This document shows, one piece after another, positions 8,137 through 16,175 of a stretch of DNA of 64,000 nucleotides. The stretch's first letter is position 1. Every line of letters starts with the position of its first letter. The stretch spans positions 1,984,716-2,048,715 of the forward strand of contig MVDH01000001.1 of NCBI GenBank assembly GCA_003056245.1. Direction: 5' to 3'. The notes below the pieces were generated by a model. The model was given only the letters and a program-made list of their open reading frames with translations, was not told where the DNA came from and made no database searches. This DNA comes from Cellvibrio sp. 79. Its GTDB lineage: Bacteria; Pseudomonadota; Gammaproteobacteria; Pseudomonadales; Cellvibrionaceae. Both the position numbers and the translations under genes were made by a program.

Positions 8137-10617
8137 ATGCCACGCTCAACCGGCTTTGGCCGCCCTCGTCCACTTACCCGTAAATTACCACTCGCCGCGC
8201 TGATTTTTGCGTTGGGTGGATTCGCCCCAGCGCACGCGCAAGTCGCACACTCGTCTGTGACCGCCACTACTCAAGTTGAATACCAATTACCAGCCGGCCC
8301 GCTAGGTGCATTGTTAAGCCAGGCTGCTGCGCAAGGTGGAATTGCACTTTCATTTGATGCCTCCTTGACGCAAGGATTAAAAAGCCCTGGCCTTTCCGGC
8401 ACATTCACGCCACTCAGTGCGCTTGAACAATTACTGCAAGGTTCTTCATTGCAATTAATTAGACAAAGTGATGGCAGCTACCAGTTACAGCCGAAGCCAC
8501 AAAGCACTGGCAAATTGCAAAAAGTAAAAGTGGAAGCCGATTTGGGAAGCACTACCGAAAATTCCGGTTCATACACCAGTGGTGGTGCCAGCACTGCGAG
8601 TCGTTTGCCATTAACACTGCGCGAAACGCCGCAATCTGTTAGCGTAATTACTCGTCAGCAAATTGAAGATCGCAATTTCGTTACGCTAGAAGATGCGATG
8701 AAAACCGCAACGGGAATTACCAGCTCCACCGCCAACTTTAATCGCGTGTCTTACTCGGCGCGCGGATTTAGTCTCACCGATAATATGATCGACGGAATGC
8801 CATCCATCGGTAATGCGTACGCCGGTTATGTCCCAAACCTTGCATTTTTTGATCGCGTTGAAGTGCTGCGCGGTGCAGCAGGTCTTGTATATGGCGCAGG
8901 TTCTGCTGGCGGTACGGTTAATTTAATTCGCAAACGCCCGACTGCTGAGCCGCAAGTCAGTGCGGTATTGCGTGTGGGTAGCTGGAATAATTTTTATTCG
9001 GAACTGGATGCCAGCAGCGCAATTAATGAAAGCAAAACAGTGCGCGGGCGTTTGGTTATGCTTTATGAAGATCGCGAAAATTTTATCGACGAAGAATACA
9101 CGCGTCGCCCGGCTATTTATGGTATTGGCGAATGGGATTTGGGCGATGCAACGCTCATCCATCTCGGCGCCAGCATGGAGCGATACGACGGTAATTATGC
9201 CCCTTACGGACTCCCCCGCTACACCGGTGGTGGTGATTTGAAATTACCGCGCTCATCGCGCGGGATGTCACCCGGCTGGAATACTTATTACACCGATGTG
9301 GACACCGTGTTTGCCGGTGTTGATCATCAATTTAATGAGCGTTGGAGCTTACGTATTACCAGTAGTTTTCAGGAGCGAGTCCAGGGCGGCATGACCACCA
9401 ATACCACCGGCGTAGTTAATCCAACCACATTAACCGGGCCCGCGTATGGAACAACCATGAACAATGCTTACAGCCCCGGCACCTATCAAGCTACCGATGC
9501 CATGCTGAGCGGTAGTTTTGATGCATTTGGCCTGACACACGAAGTAGTTGCCGGAGTAACCTGGTCAGAAACCGAAGGTAAAGCGGGCCGCAGTGCAACG
9601 GGGCCTTCATCACCCGTCATCGGCAATATTTTTACCTTTGATCCCTGGGCGGTCCCCCAACCCGCATTGGGTGCCTGGACCAAGGGCAATACAGAGACAA
9701 TGAATGAACAATCCGGTGGTTATCTGATTGGTCGCTTTACGTTGGCCGAACCCTTGAAGCTGATTGTGGGCGCACGCCTGAGCAATCTGGACAACTCAAC
9801 CACCACGTTATCGACCGGCAAGGTAGATAAAAACAGCGAAGACAATGTGTTCACACCTTACGGTGGTTTTGTCTATGACTTCGCGGAAAATTGGTCAGCT
9901 TACGCGAGTTACACTGATATTTTTCGCGCGCAAAACACGCTCTATACCGCGGACAAAAAACCGCTGGAGCCGGCAGTTGGCGCTAACTACGAAGCGGGTG
10001 TTAAAGGTGAGTTGTACGATGGCCGCTTGAATACTTCGTTTGCGCTATTCCGTATCGATGAAGAAAACCGTTCGCAAATTGATCCTGATAATGCTGCGCC
10101 TTGTGCGGGCTCGCCCACAGGCTTGGCCGATTGCTATATCGCCACTGGCAAAGTGCGCGGCGAAGGTTTTGAAATGGAAGTCTCCGGCGAAATATTACCG
10201 GGTTGGGAAACTGTGGCGGGTTACACCTACGTCACCACCGAATATTTGCATGATCGCACCAAAACCGGCGCTCCCAGCGCGAACGAAGGCAAGGCCTTCC
10301 GCAGTGCAACGCCCGAACACTTAGTGCAACTCTGGAGCAATTACCGGTTCAGTGGCGCACTGGATGGATGGAGCCTGGGCGGCGGTGTTTCAGCGCAGAG
10401 TGACATCTACATCACCAGCGGTACGGTACAAGTCAATCAAGGCGGCTACAGCTTGTGGAACGCCCGCGTTGGTTACAAGCTCAATGACCACTGGAACCTC
10501 GGGCTAAACGTCAACAACCTGTTCGACAAGGCTTATTACTCGCAACTGGGATACACCTCTGGCAACCGTTATGGCGAACCACGCAACGTAACACTTTCCC
10601 TGCGCGGCACGTTTTAG
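8137..10617 (+). CDS. TonB-dependent siderophore receptor with STN domain
   Basis: An 826-residue outer-membrane receptor. A signal peptide ends near AHAQ (residue 35). An STN (secretin/TonB short N-terminal) domain follows at about residues 50-115 (PAGPLGALLSQAA start). Then come a plug domain with LRETPQSVSVITRQQIEDR and EVLRGAAGLVYGAG, and a 22-strand barrel ending in the expected aromatic residue (RGTF). The family imports ferric siderophores using TonB energy. STN domains usually signal to a FecR-type anti-sigma factor, but no fecI/fecR pair is in the window. It heads the cluster with DUF3649, PepSY and DUF3325 proteins. Confidence 0.9.
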   Translation: MPRSTGFGRPRPLTRKLPLAALIFALGGFAPAHAQVAHSSVTATTQVEYQLPAGPLGALLSQAAAQGGIALSFDASLTQGLKSPGLSGTFTPLSALEQLLQGSSLQLIRQSDGSYQLQPKPQSTGKLQKVKVEADLGSTTENSGSYTSGGASTASRLPLTLRETPQSVSVITRQQIEDRNFVTLEDAMKTATGITSSTANFNRVSYSARGFSLTDNMIDGMPSIGNAYAGYVPNLAFFDRVEVLRGAAGLVYGAGSAGGTVNLIRKRPTAEPQVSAVLRVGSWNNFYSELDASSAINESKTVRGRLVMLYEDRENFIDEEYTRRPAIYGIGEWDLGDATLIHLGASMERYDGNYAPYGLPRYTGGGDLKLPRSSRGMSPGWNTYYTDVDTVFAGVDHQFNERWSLRITSSFQERVQGGMTTNTTGVVNPTTLTGPAYGTTMNNAYSPGTYQATDAMLSGSFDAFGLTHEVVAGVTWSETEGKAGRSATGPSSPVIGNIFTFDPWAVPQPALGAWTKGNTETMNEQSGGYLIGRFTLAEPLKLIVGARLSNLDNSTTTLSTGKVDKNSEDNVFTPYGGFVYDFAENWSAYASYTDIFRAQNTLYTADKKPLEPAVGANYEAGVKGELYDGRLNTSFALFRIDEENRSQIDPDNAAPCAGSPTGLADCYIATGKVRGEGFEMEVSGEILPGWETVAGYTYVTTEYLHDRTKTGAPSANEGKAFRSATPEHLVQLWSNYRFSGALDGWSLGGGVSAQSDIYITSGTVQVNQGGYSLWNARVGYKLNDHWNLGLNVNNLFDKAYYSQLGYTSGNRYGEPRNVTLSLRGTF

Positions 10618-10642
10618 GCCGGGGGTGAGTGATCGAAGTAAT

Positions 10643-10665
10643 CCGGCTCTCCTTTCGGGAGCCGG
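10643..10665 (+). other. Hairpin between receptor and DUF3649 gene
   Basis: The sequence ccggctc...gagccgg forms a seven-base GC-rich stem with no T-run after it. It may slow RNA decay or attenuate downstream expression; it does not look like a full intrinsic terminator. Confidence 0.4.
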
Positions 10666-10764
10666 AATCTAATCTCCATTTCAGCACACCCAAATAAGAT
10701 TAATTTCCATTTGAAACCGGATTGCATGTAAAATGTCGCGATCTTCATTTTCACCAATTCAGGC

Positions 10765-11079
10765 ATGTCGCCAATGATAAAAAATCTCTCTGCCGATGCC
10801 CGCTACCGTTGGGAAATTACGTTCCGCGTACTCACTGCCATTTTCGGGGGCTATGTACTCACCATCACCAGCGGAATTTTGCTGGCGTATGTTTTACCAA
10901 TGAGTAAAAGCGATGCCGTGACTACCGCGATGCTGCTCAGCTTTGCCATTTATGCTGGTACAGCCATGTGGATTTTTTCCCAGCGCTCATGGCGCAAAGC
11001 CATTGCCGGAATCTGGATTCCAGCCGCTATTTTTTGCGCGCTGATTACCTTATTAAAATTGATGGGAGTGACACCATGA
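10765..11079 (+). CDS. DUF3649 small membrane protein
   Basis: A 104-residue inner-membrane protein with about three hydrophobic segments (ITFRVLTAIFGGYVLT, AMLLSFAIYAGTAMWIF, IWIPAAIFCALITLL). It matches the DUF3649 family, found between siderophore receptors and PepSY membrane proteins in pseudomonads and relatives. Its stop overlaps the start of the PepSY gene (ATGA), indicating translational coupling. The molecular function is unknown; the context suggests an accessory subunit of a periplasmic iron-release system. Confidence 0.75.
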   Translation: MSPMIKNLSADARYRWEITFRVLTAIFGGYVLTITSGILLAYVLPMSKSDAVTTAMLLSFAIYAGTAMWIFSQRSWRKAIAGIWIPAAIFCALITLLKLMGVTP

Positions 11080-12671
11080 AAAATGGTTTCCGCCAATCCA
11101 TGTCATGGGTCCACACCTGGGGCGGGTTAACCGTCGGCTGGATTTTATATTTTGTTTTTCTCACCGGAACACTCGGTTATTTTGATACCGAAATTGATCG
11201 CTGGATGAAACCGGAATTAGCCCCGGAAACGGCGAGTGTTCAACAATCCGTCGCCATGGGGATGCAGCGACTCGAAGAAAAAGCCCAGGGCGCCGAACGC
11301 TGGCTCATCAGCCTACCGGGCAATCGCGACACGCCGCATCTGCGTATTTTCTGGCAAATGCCGGAAAATGCCGACGGCACTCCCGGTGCGCGCGGTAACG
11401 AATTATTGGATGCAAAAACCGGCGATGCATTAAGTGGCCGCGCTACCGGTGGCGGGCAAACGTTATATCGCATGCACTATTCACTGCATTACATTCCGGC
11501 CAGTATTTCTTATTGGATTGTGGGTATTTGCAGCATGTTTATGCTGGTTGCCATTATTACCGGCGTGGTGATCCATAAAAAAATCTTTAAGGATATTTTT
11601 ACATTCCGCAGCCAAAAAGGTCAGCGCTCCTGGTTGGATATGCACAACTTGCTCAGCGTAAGCGCCCTGCCATTTCATTTCATGATTACTTACAGCGGCC
11701 TGATATTTTTTGTCATGACTTATATGTATTTAATCGTCGCCGGTACTTATGGGGTTGGCAAAGATGCGAGCACTACTTTTTTCAATGAATTTTTTGCCGA
11801 ATCTGAAAAAACCGGCGCTAGTGGAACGCCTGCGGAACTGGCAGAACTGAGTGCAATGGTTGCTATTGCTGAATCACAATGGGGTGCCGGGCAAATTCGC
11901 TTCCTGGATATTGATCACCCCGGCGATAGCAATGCGCGCGTAAATTTTGCTCGCCAAATGGATTCACCACTGCGCTCCAGCCCTGAATTAGTATTTAACG
12001 GCGTGACTGGCGAATTACTCAATAGTAAATCGGCCACCACGTCCGCACCGCACACCGTATACGATACTTTCCTAGGGTTGCACGAAGGATTGTTTGCCAA
12101 TATCGGTTTGCGCTGGCTGTATTTCTTTTCCGGTTTATTGGGCACAGCGATGATCGCCACCGGCATGATTTTGTGGTCAGTCAAACGTCGCCCGGCGCAA
12201 TTGAAAAAAGCCGGTGGTCCTGATTTTGGTTATCGGCTGGTTGAAAGTTTAAACCTCGGGACTGTTGTCGGATTGCCGATTGCTGTTGCTGCTTATTTTT
12301 GGGCAAATCGCTTATTACCACTCGACCTGGAAAATCGCGCGCAGTGGGAAGTTCACTCGATGTTTATCGTATGGTTAATTTGTTTGCTTTGCCCGTTATT
12401 GCGCCCGGTACAAAAAGGCTGGCATGAATTGCTCTGGATTGCAGCCGCTGTTTATTGTTTGTTACCGGTGGTAAATGGTTTAACAACGGATCGCCATTTA
12501 ATAAACAGCCTCAAAGAAAATGACTGGATTTTTGCGGGAATGGATTTAACGTTTATCGCCGCAGGTTTGTTATTCGCGTTTGCCGCGAGCAGATTGCAAC
12601 AAGGTGCCAAGCGGGAATCAGAAGCAGCGCCTGTGCGCCGTAAAAAGAACCAAGTCACCGAGGCCTACTAA
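11076..12671 (+). CDS. PepSY-associated transmembrane protein (putative ferrisiderophore reductase)
   Basis: The protein has 531 residues from the ATG that overlaps the DUF3649 stop; a longer in-frame start at 10968 would overlap that gene fully and is unlikely. The N-terminus has the classic HTWGGLTVGWILYFVF helix. Further membrane segments include conserved His residues (MHYSLHY, WLDMHNLLS, GLHEG), and PepSY-type periplasmic loops lie between them. FpvG-like members of this family are linked to reduction and release of iron from siderophores in the periplasm. Here it sits directly behind a receptor, which supports that role by inference. Confidence 0.85.
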   Translation: MKNGFRQSMSWVHTWGGLTVGWILYFVFLTGTLGYFDTEIDRWMKPELAPETASVQQSVAMGMQRLEEKAQGAERWLISLPGNRDTPHLRIFWQMPENADGTPGARGNELLDAKTGDALSGRATGGGQTLYRMHYSLHYIPASISYWIVGICSMFMLVAIITGVVIHKKIFKDIFTFRSQKGQRSWLDMHNLLSVSALPFHFMITYSGLIFFVMTYMYLIVAGTYGVGKDASTTFFNEFFAESEKTGASGTPAELAELSAMVAIAESQWGAGQIRFLDIDHPGDSNARVNFARQMDSPLRSSPELVFNGVTGELLNSKSATTSAPHTVYDTFLGLHEGLFANIGLRWLYFFSGLLGTAMIATGMILWSVKRRPAQLKKAGGPDFGYRLVESLNLGTVVGLPIAVAAYFWANRLLPLDLENRAQWEVHSMFIVWLICLLCPLLRPVQKGWHELLWIAAAVYCLLPVVNGLTTDRHLINSLKENDWIFAGMDLTFIAAGLLFAFAASRLQQGAKRESEAAPVRRKKNQVTEAY

Positions 12672-12674
12672 AAA

Positions 12675-12989
12675 ATGTTAATGAGTTTTGCATTGGCTTA
12701 CTGCACTTGTGTGCTGCTTTGTATAGCAATGAATCGCCACGGAGCACAGATTTTTCCAGCGCGCAAACTGCCGCCCAAGTTGCCAAAAATCATTGCCAGC
12801 GGCGGTTGGTTATTGCTGTTAATAACGGCGGCATTATGTATAAAACAACAAGGCGTCGGCACCGGCCTGGCCGTACTGGCTGGTATATTTACAGCAGCGA
12901 TTTTTGTACTGGCCTTGCTATTAAATTACGCTGCTCGCTGGATACCCGCAGTGGGCGCAGTGATGTTGGCTACGGGAATTATTTTTTAA
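12675..12989 (+). CDS. DUF3325 small membrane protein
   Basis: A 104-residue protein with three or four hydrophobic helices, starting three bases after the PepSY stop. Length, position and the RHGAQIF segment fit DUF3325, the usual last member of the receptor-DUF3649-PepSY-DUF3325 set. No catalytic motif is visible. It is probably an inner-membrane partner of the PepSY protein. Confidence 0.7.
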   Translation: MLMSFALAYCTCVLLCIAMNRHGAQIFPARKLPPKLPKIIASGGWLLLLITAALCIKQQGVGTGLAVLAGIFTAAIFVLALLLNYAARWIPAVGAVMLATGIIF

Positions 12990-13096
12990 TGTCGGGCATC
13001 ATCTTCACTGCGATCCATTAGCAACGATAATACCCACATATTGGTAAAAAAATTATAAGAAAATCCGGAGCGCAGCAATATTCTATTCCTGCGCAC

Positions 13097-13543
13097 TTAA
13101 TGCAACTGGTGTTTATGGATTGCATCTTCAGCGAGCAACTGGTTAATCCACAAATCGCGCTCTATATCACTGTTGCGCTTCAAACGCGTTAGCGGCTCAA
13201 GTACTTTATCGATACATGGCATGGGTGCGTAACTTGATAGCGTCAGGGTCGCGACTTCTTGCAGTAAATCAAGGCTTTCCGGCCCGCTGATTTTGCACAA
13301 CACATACGCATATTCAATCAACGTCCGCATATAACAACGCAATGCACAACTTCTGCAGGGCGACGCAATAAATAATGACTCCGCAACTAACATTGCTTGC
13401 TGATAATAACTGGATGCAATAAACCATTGGTGCAAATGTAATTCGCTGCGACCCTGCTCCAGTAAAAATGACCAGCGATAAACACGCTGATCGTTTTCCT
13501 CCCTGATAGACATAGCCTGTGCAGTGGACTGTAAACTATTCAT
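13097..13543 (-). CDS. Cys-rich small protein following the haem-type receptor
   Basis: 148 residues from an ATG with AAGGAG eight bases upstream. I do not recognise the family with certainty. The middle looks like a helical-repeat (TPR-like) protein (HQWFIASSYYQQAMLVAESLF) and carries a tight cysteine cluster, CRSCALRC, that could bind metal. It has no signal peptide. It is the last gene of the minus-strand iron cluster and is separated from the receptor by a perfect 20-base palindrome and a short tandem repeat. A cytoplasmic role in metal sensing or handling is possible. Confidence 0.6.
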   Translation of the reverse strand: MNSLQSTAQAMSIREENDQRVYRWSFLLEQGRSELHLHQWFIASSYYQQAMLVAESLFIASPCRSCALRCYMRTLIEYAYVLCKISGPESLDLLQEVATLTLSSYAPMPCIDKVLEPLTRLKRNSDIERDLWINQLLAEDAIHKHQLH

Positions 13544-13565
13544 ACGTATTACTCCTTCAGGTTGT

Positions 13566-13585
13566 AGCCCTGCAATTGCAGGGCT
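13566..13585 (-). promoter_or_regulatory. Perfect 20-base palindrome before the Cys-rich gene
   Basis: The sequence AGCCCTGCAATTGCAGGGCT is its own reverse complement and lies 13 bases before the AAGGAG of the downstream gene. As RNA it is an intercistronic hairpin that could set differential expression; as DNA it could be an operator. Confidence 0.5.
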
Positions 13586-13604
13586 CGTATAAAAACAATC
13601 GAAC

Positions 13605-13645
13605 ATTAAAAATATGGAATATTAAAAATATGGAATATTAAAAAC
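13605..13645. repeat. 16-base tandem repeat at the receptor stop codon
   Basis: Two exact copies of attaaaaatatggaat (13605-13620, 13621-13636) are followed by a partial third copy that contains the receptor's stop codon. It is probably a slippage product. Confidence 0.8.
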
Positions 13646-15995
13646 TATAAGAAACACTTACCCGCGCATTTCTACCCGGTTCTGCATAACGATTAATTCC
13701 ATCGCCACTCACACCACCGCGCGCGCCACCTGTGCCACTCGTTACAAATTGCACTCGTTGCCAACGCCAGTATTGTTCATCAGTGATGTTGTAGATGCCC
13801 AAGGTTAATTTGAGTGAAGGCGTCACCGAATAACGTCCTTGTAAATCAAGCAAGGTAAACCCCTCGGTGAGAAATTCTGCGCCTTGTACTTGCGCTCCTT
13901 GCGCATTGGTGGTCATAACATCCTGTAATTTTTTTCCTGCTGAACGCGTTACAGTAAGGCTTGCTGCCCATTGATGATCATCCGGTTGGTATTCCAACCC
14001 AAACACACCGGAATGCGGCACAATGCTTAGCAGTGGATCGCCATTTTCTTTTTCACCGTCGGTGTAAGAAATTGCCAGGCGTGCACCCCAGTTGTTACTC
14101 AACAACCAGCGACCATCCACTTCAACGCCCTTCACTGTTACTTCACCGGCATTGACCGGCATAGTGTAAGGATCACCTTTCACAGAAGTACAAACACCGC
14201 GAGTACAGGTTTGGAAAGTAGAATCAGGTAAACGTGTCAGGGTTTGTGTTTCAATAAAATTGCTGTAGTCATCGTGAAAAACGGCAATGTTAATTTGTTG
14301 CCGATCTTTGCTGAATGTATAACGCAATTCTTTGTTCAAACTTTCTTCAGCATCCAGATCCGGATTGGCAACCGAATCCCACAATTGAATTTCCTTGCCG
14401 GTTGCTGCATCAATTGCCGGAGTAGTTACCGTAGCGTAATAAAGATTTTCAGTAGAAGGCGCCCTGAAACCTGTGCCTAATTGTGCGCTGATCTTTTGTG
14501 TTTCAGTAAGTTGATAGGCAGCACCGAGTTGCCATGTTGCTTCAGAAAAACTTACGTCGTCGATGGTGCCGGATTTATCCTGAAATTGGGCATTAAACTT
14601 CGGCGAGTAATCATAATTGTCTACACGTGCGCCCACAGTAAATGACCACGCCGAATTTACTGGCGCAATTGCATCGCGCACATAAGCATGCAAATGTGTA
14701 ATTTTTGCTTCAGGTACGAAATCAGGATCAATTTCTACCAACGCAGGAATTTCGCTTACACCAACGAAACGCGTATCAATTGAAGAGTAACTCACCTCGC
14801 GCGTTTCAGCTCCAAAGCCATACGCCAGATCCTGCTCCCATGAATTACTGCTCAATGATTTGGTAAATTTAAAACGTGTTGTGTGCGTGTCCTGATCGTA
14901 ATCACGATCTTCCGAGCGATAGCATGGTGATACGCCTTGTGGGCAGGTAGTGGATTTAAACAACATCAAGGTGTAGCCACTGGTGTAGGTATTCTGGAAA
15001 TCATAATTCCAGTTAAACGTATCAAACCAGGAATTTTTTGCTACCCATTGGTAATTAACGCCAATGCGATCCCGATTGTTATCATCATCCGTGGTACGTG
15101 TAAGGTAACTCGCATCCACTCGCGTTAAATTGTTCAATTGTGAATTGGCATCATAATGCTCTGCAACCAAACCAATGCGATGTGCATCTGCTGCTTGTAA
15201 AAAAATTTTGAATAAACCGTTGGTAGATTCTGTGTCAAGCGGATCAGCAATTTCACGTGCAGCGCCGGTAATGTTATCGCCAGTCCCCTGCACTTCCACT
15301 TCATGCGCTTTACGTTGGGTTAAGACCAACAACGTTTCCCAATTACCAGTGCGATTGGCAAGCGTACCGCTGAACATTGCCTCATCGTTTTCGGTAGCGT
15401 ATCCGGTTTTTATATTAATAAAAGTATCATTACCCGGTGTCAGATAATCCGCCGGGTCTTTGGTAACAAACATCACTGCACCGGAAAGACCACCACTGCC
15501 GGCTGCAATTGAATCCGCACCTTTAATAATTTCTACAGATTTCAGCGCATCTACATCCAGACCGCCGCGCGTTGAACGGAAAAAATCGTACGCCTGATAA
15601 CTCACCGGATCCAGGGTTTCACCCATCGCCAAACCATCAACGGTCATCGCTACACGGTCACCATCAAGACCGCGAATATTAAAACCATTGGCGCCAAAAC
15701 GACCGATGTTGCTAACACTAACACCGGGCACATAACGCACCATGTCTTCAATATCGGTCGCCTGTTGGTTTTCCAGTGTTTCCGCATCCAGCACTTGTGA
15801 ATTTGGGTGAGCCGAATTTTTTTCGGCCTCAGCGGTAATCATTACCTTATTTAATTTTTTTGATGCGCTGTCAGTTACAGTTTTTTCATCTGCAGTTTTT
15901 TCATCTAAAGCCAATGCAGGATTAATAATTATCGCGCAGGTAAAAGCCAGTGTGCTGATTGCGAAAGGAACAACACTGGAAACAGGGTATTTCAT
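13638..15995 (-). CDS. TonB-dependent haemoglobin/transferrin/lactoferrin-type receptor
   Basis: A 785-residue outer-membrane receptor preceded by a GAGGAAG ribosome site. A signal peptide ends near residue 29. The plug has VMITAEAEKN, QATDIEDMVRYVPGVSV and IRGLDGDRVAMTVDG, the pattern of the haem/haemoglobin/lactoferrin receptor family. The barrel ends in VSVSYSF. A typical substrate would be haem or a host iron protein, but in an environmental bacterium the ligand is uncertain. It follows the ApbE-like/DUF2271 gene by 180 bases and is likely in the same Fur-controlled cluster. Confidence 0.88.
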   Translation of the reverse strand: MKYPVSSVVPFAISTLAFTCAIIINPALALDEKTADEKTVTDSASKKLNKVMITAEAEKNSAHPNSQVLDAETLENQQATDIEDMVRYVPGVSVSNIGRFGANGFNIRGLDGDRVAMTVDGLAMGETLDPVSYQAYDFFRSTRGGLDVDALKSVEIIKGADSIAAGSGGLSGAVMFVTKDPADYLTPGNDTFINIKTGYATENDEAMFSGTLANRTGNWETLLVLTQRKAHEVEVQGTGDNITGAAREIADPLDTESTNGLFKIFLQAADAHRIGLVAEHYDANSQLNNLTRVDASYLTRTTDDDNNRDRIGVNYQWVAKNSWFDTFNWNYDFQNTYTSGYTLMLFKSTTCPQGVSPCYRSEDRDYDQDTHTTRFKFTKSLSSNSWEQDLAYGFGAETREVSYSSIDTRFVGVSEIPALVEIDPDFVPEAKITHLHAYVRDAIAPVNSAWSFTVGARVDNYDYSPKFNAQFQDKSGTIDDVSFSEATWQLGAAYQLTETQKISAQLGTGFRAPSTENLYYATVTTPAIDAATGKEIQLWDSVANPDLDAEESLNKELRYTFSKDRQQINIAVFHDDYSNFIETQTLTRLPDSTFQTCTRGVCTSVKGDPYTMPVNAGEVTVKGVEVDGRWLLSNNWGARLAISYTDGEKENGDPLLSIVPHSGVFGLEYQPDDHQWAASLTVTRSAGKKLQDVMTTNAQGAQVQGAEFLTEGFTLLDLQGRYSVTPSLKLTLGIYNITDEQYWRWQRVQFVTSGTGGARGGVSGDGINRYAEPGRNARVSVSYSF

Positions 15996-16029
15996 TTTAC
16001 TTCCTCATTAACCATGACATATAAATTGA

Positions 16030-16055
16030 GTGCTACCCTGAGTGATGGGTAACAC
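16030..16055 (-). other. Hairpin upstream of the haem-type receptor
   Basis: The arms gtgctaccc and gggtaacac (one mismatch) enclose an eight-base loop, in the 180-base gap between the ApbE-like/DUF2271 gene and the receptor. There is no long T-run on the minus strand after it, so it may be a processing or attenuation hairpin and not a terminator. Confidence 0.35.
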
Positions 16056-16175
16056 ACATGATTTTTTGGCTAACAAGGTTTTTGTGTTTTTCTTTTTTTA
16101 TTAATCTGGATCTAGCACCGACAATAAGTCGGCTGTAAAACGGCATTCTTCCTAATAACTATTTAGCGTTAAAGC

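Noticed and set aside
8001-8183. 60-codon ORF upstream of the TonB receptor
   Set aside because: It overlaps the receptor's signal-peptide coding region in another frame and has no ribosome site.
10968-11078. Extended N-terminus of the PepSY protein
   Set aside because: The extra 36 codons lie wholly within the DUF3649 gene; the ATG at 11076 gives the family-typical start and a 4-base overlap.
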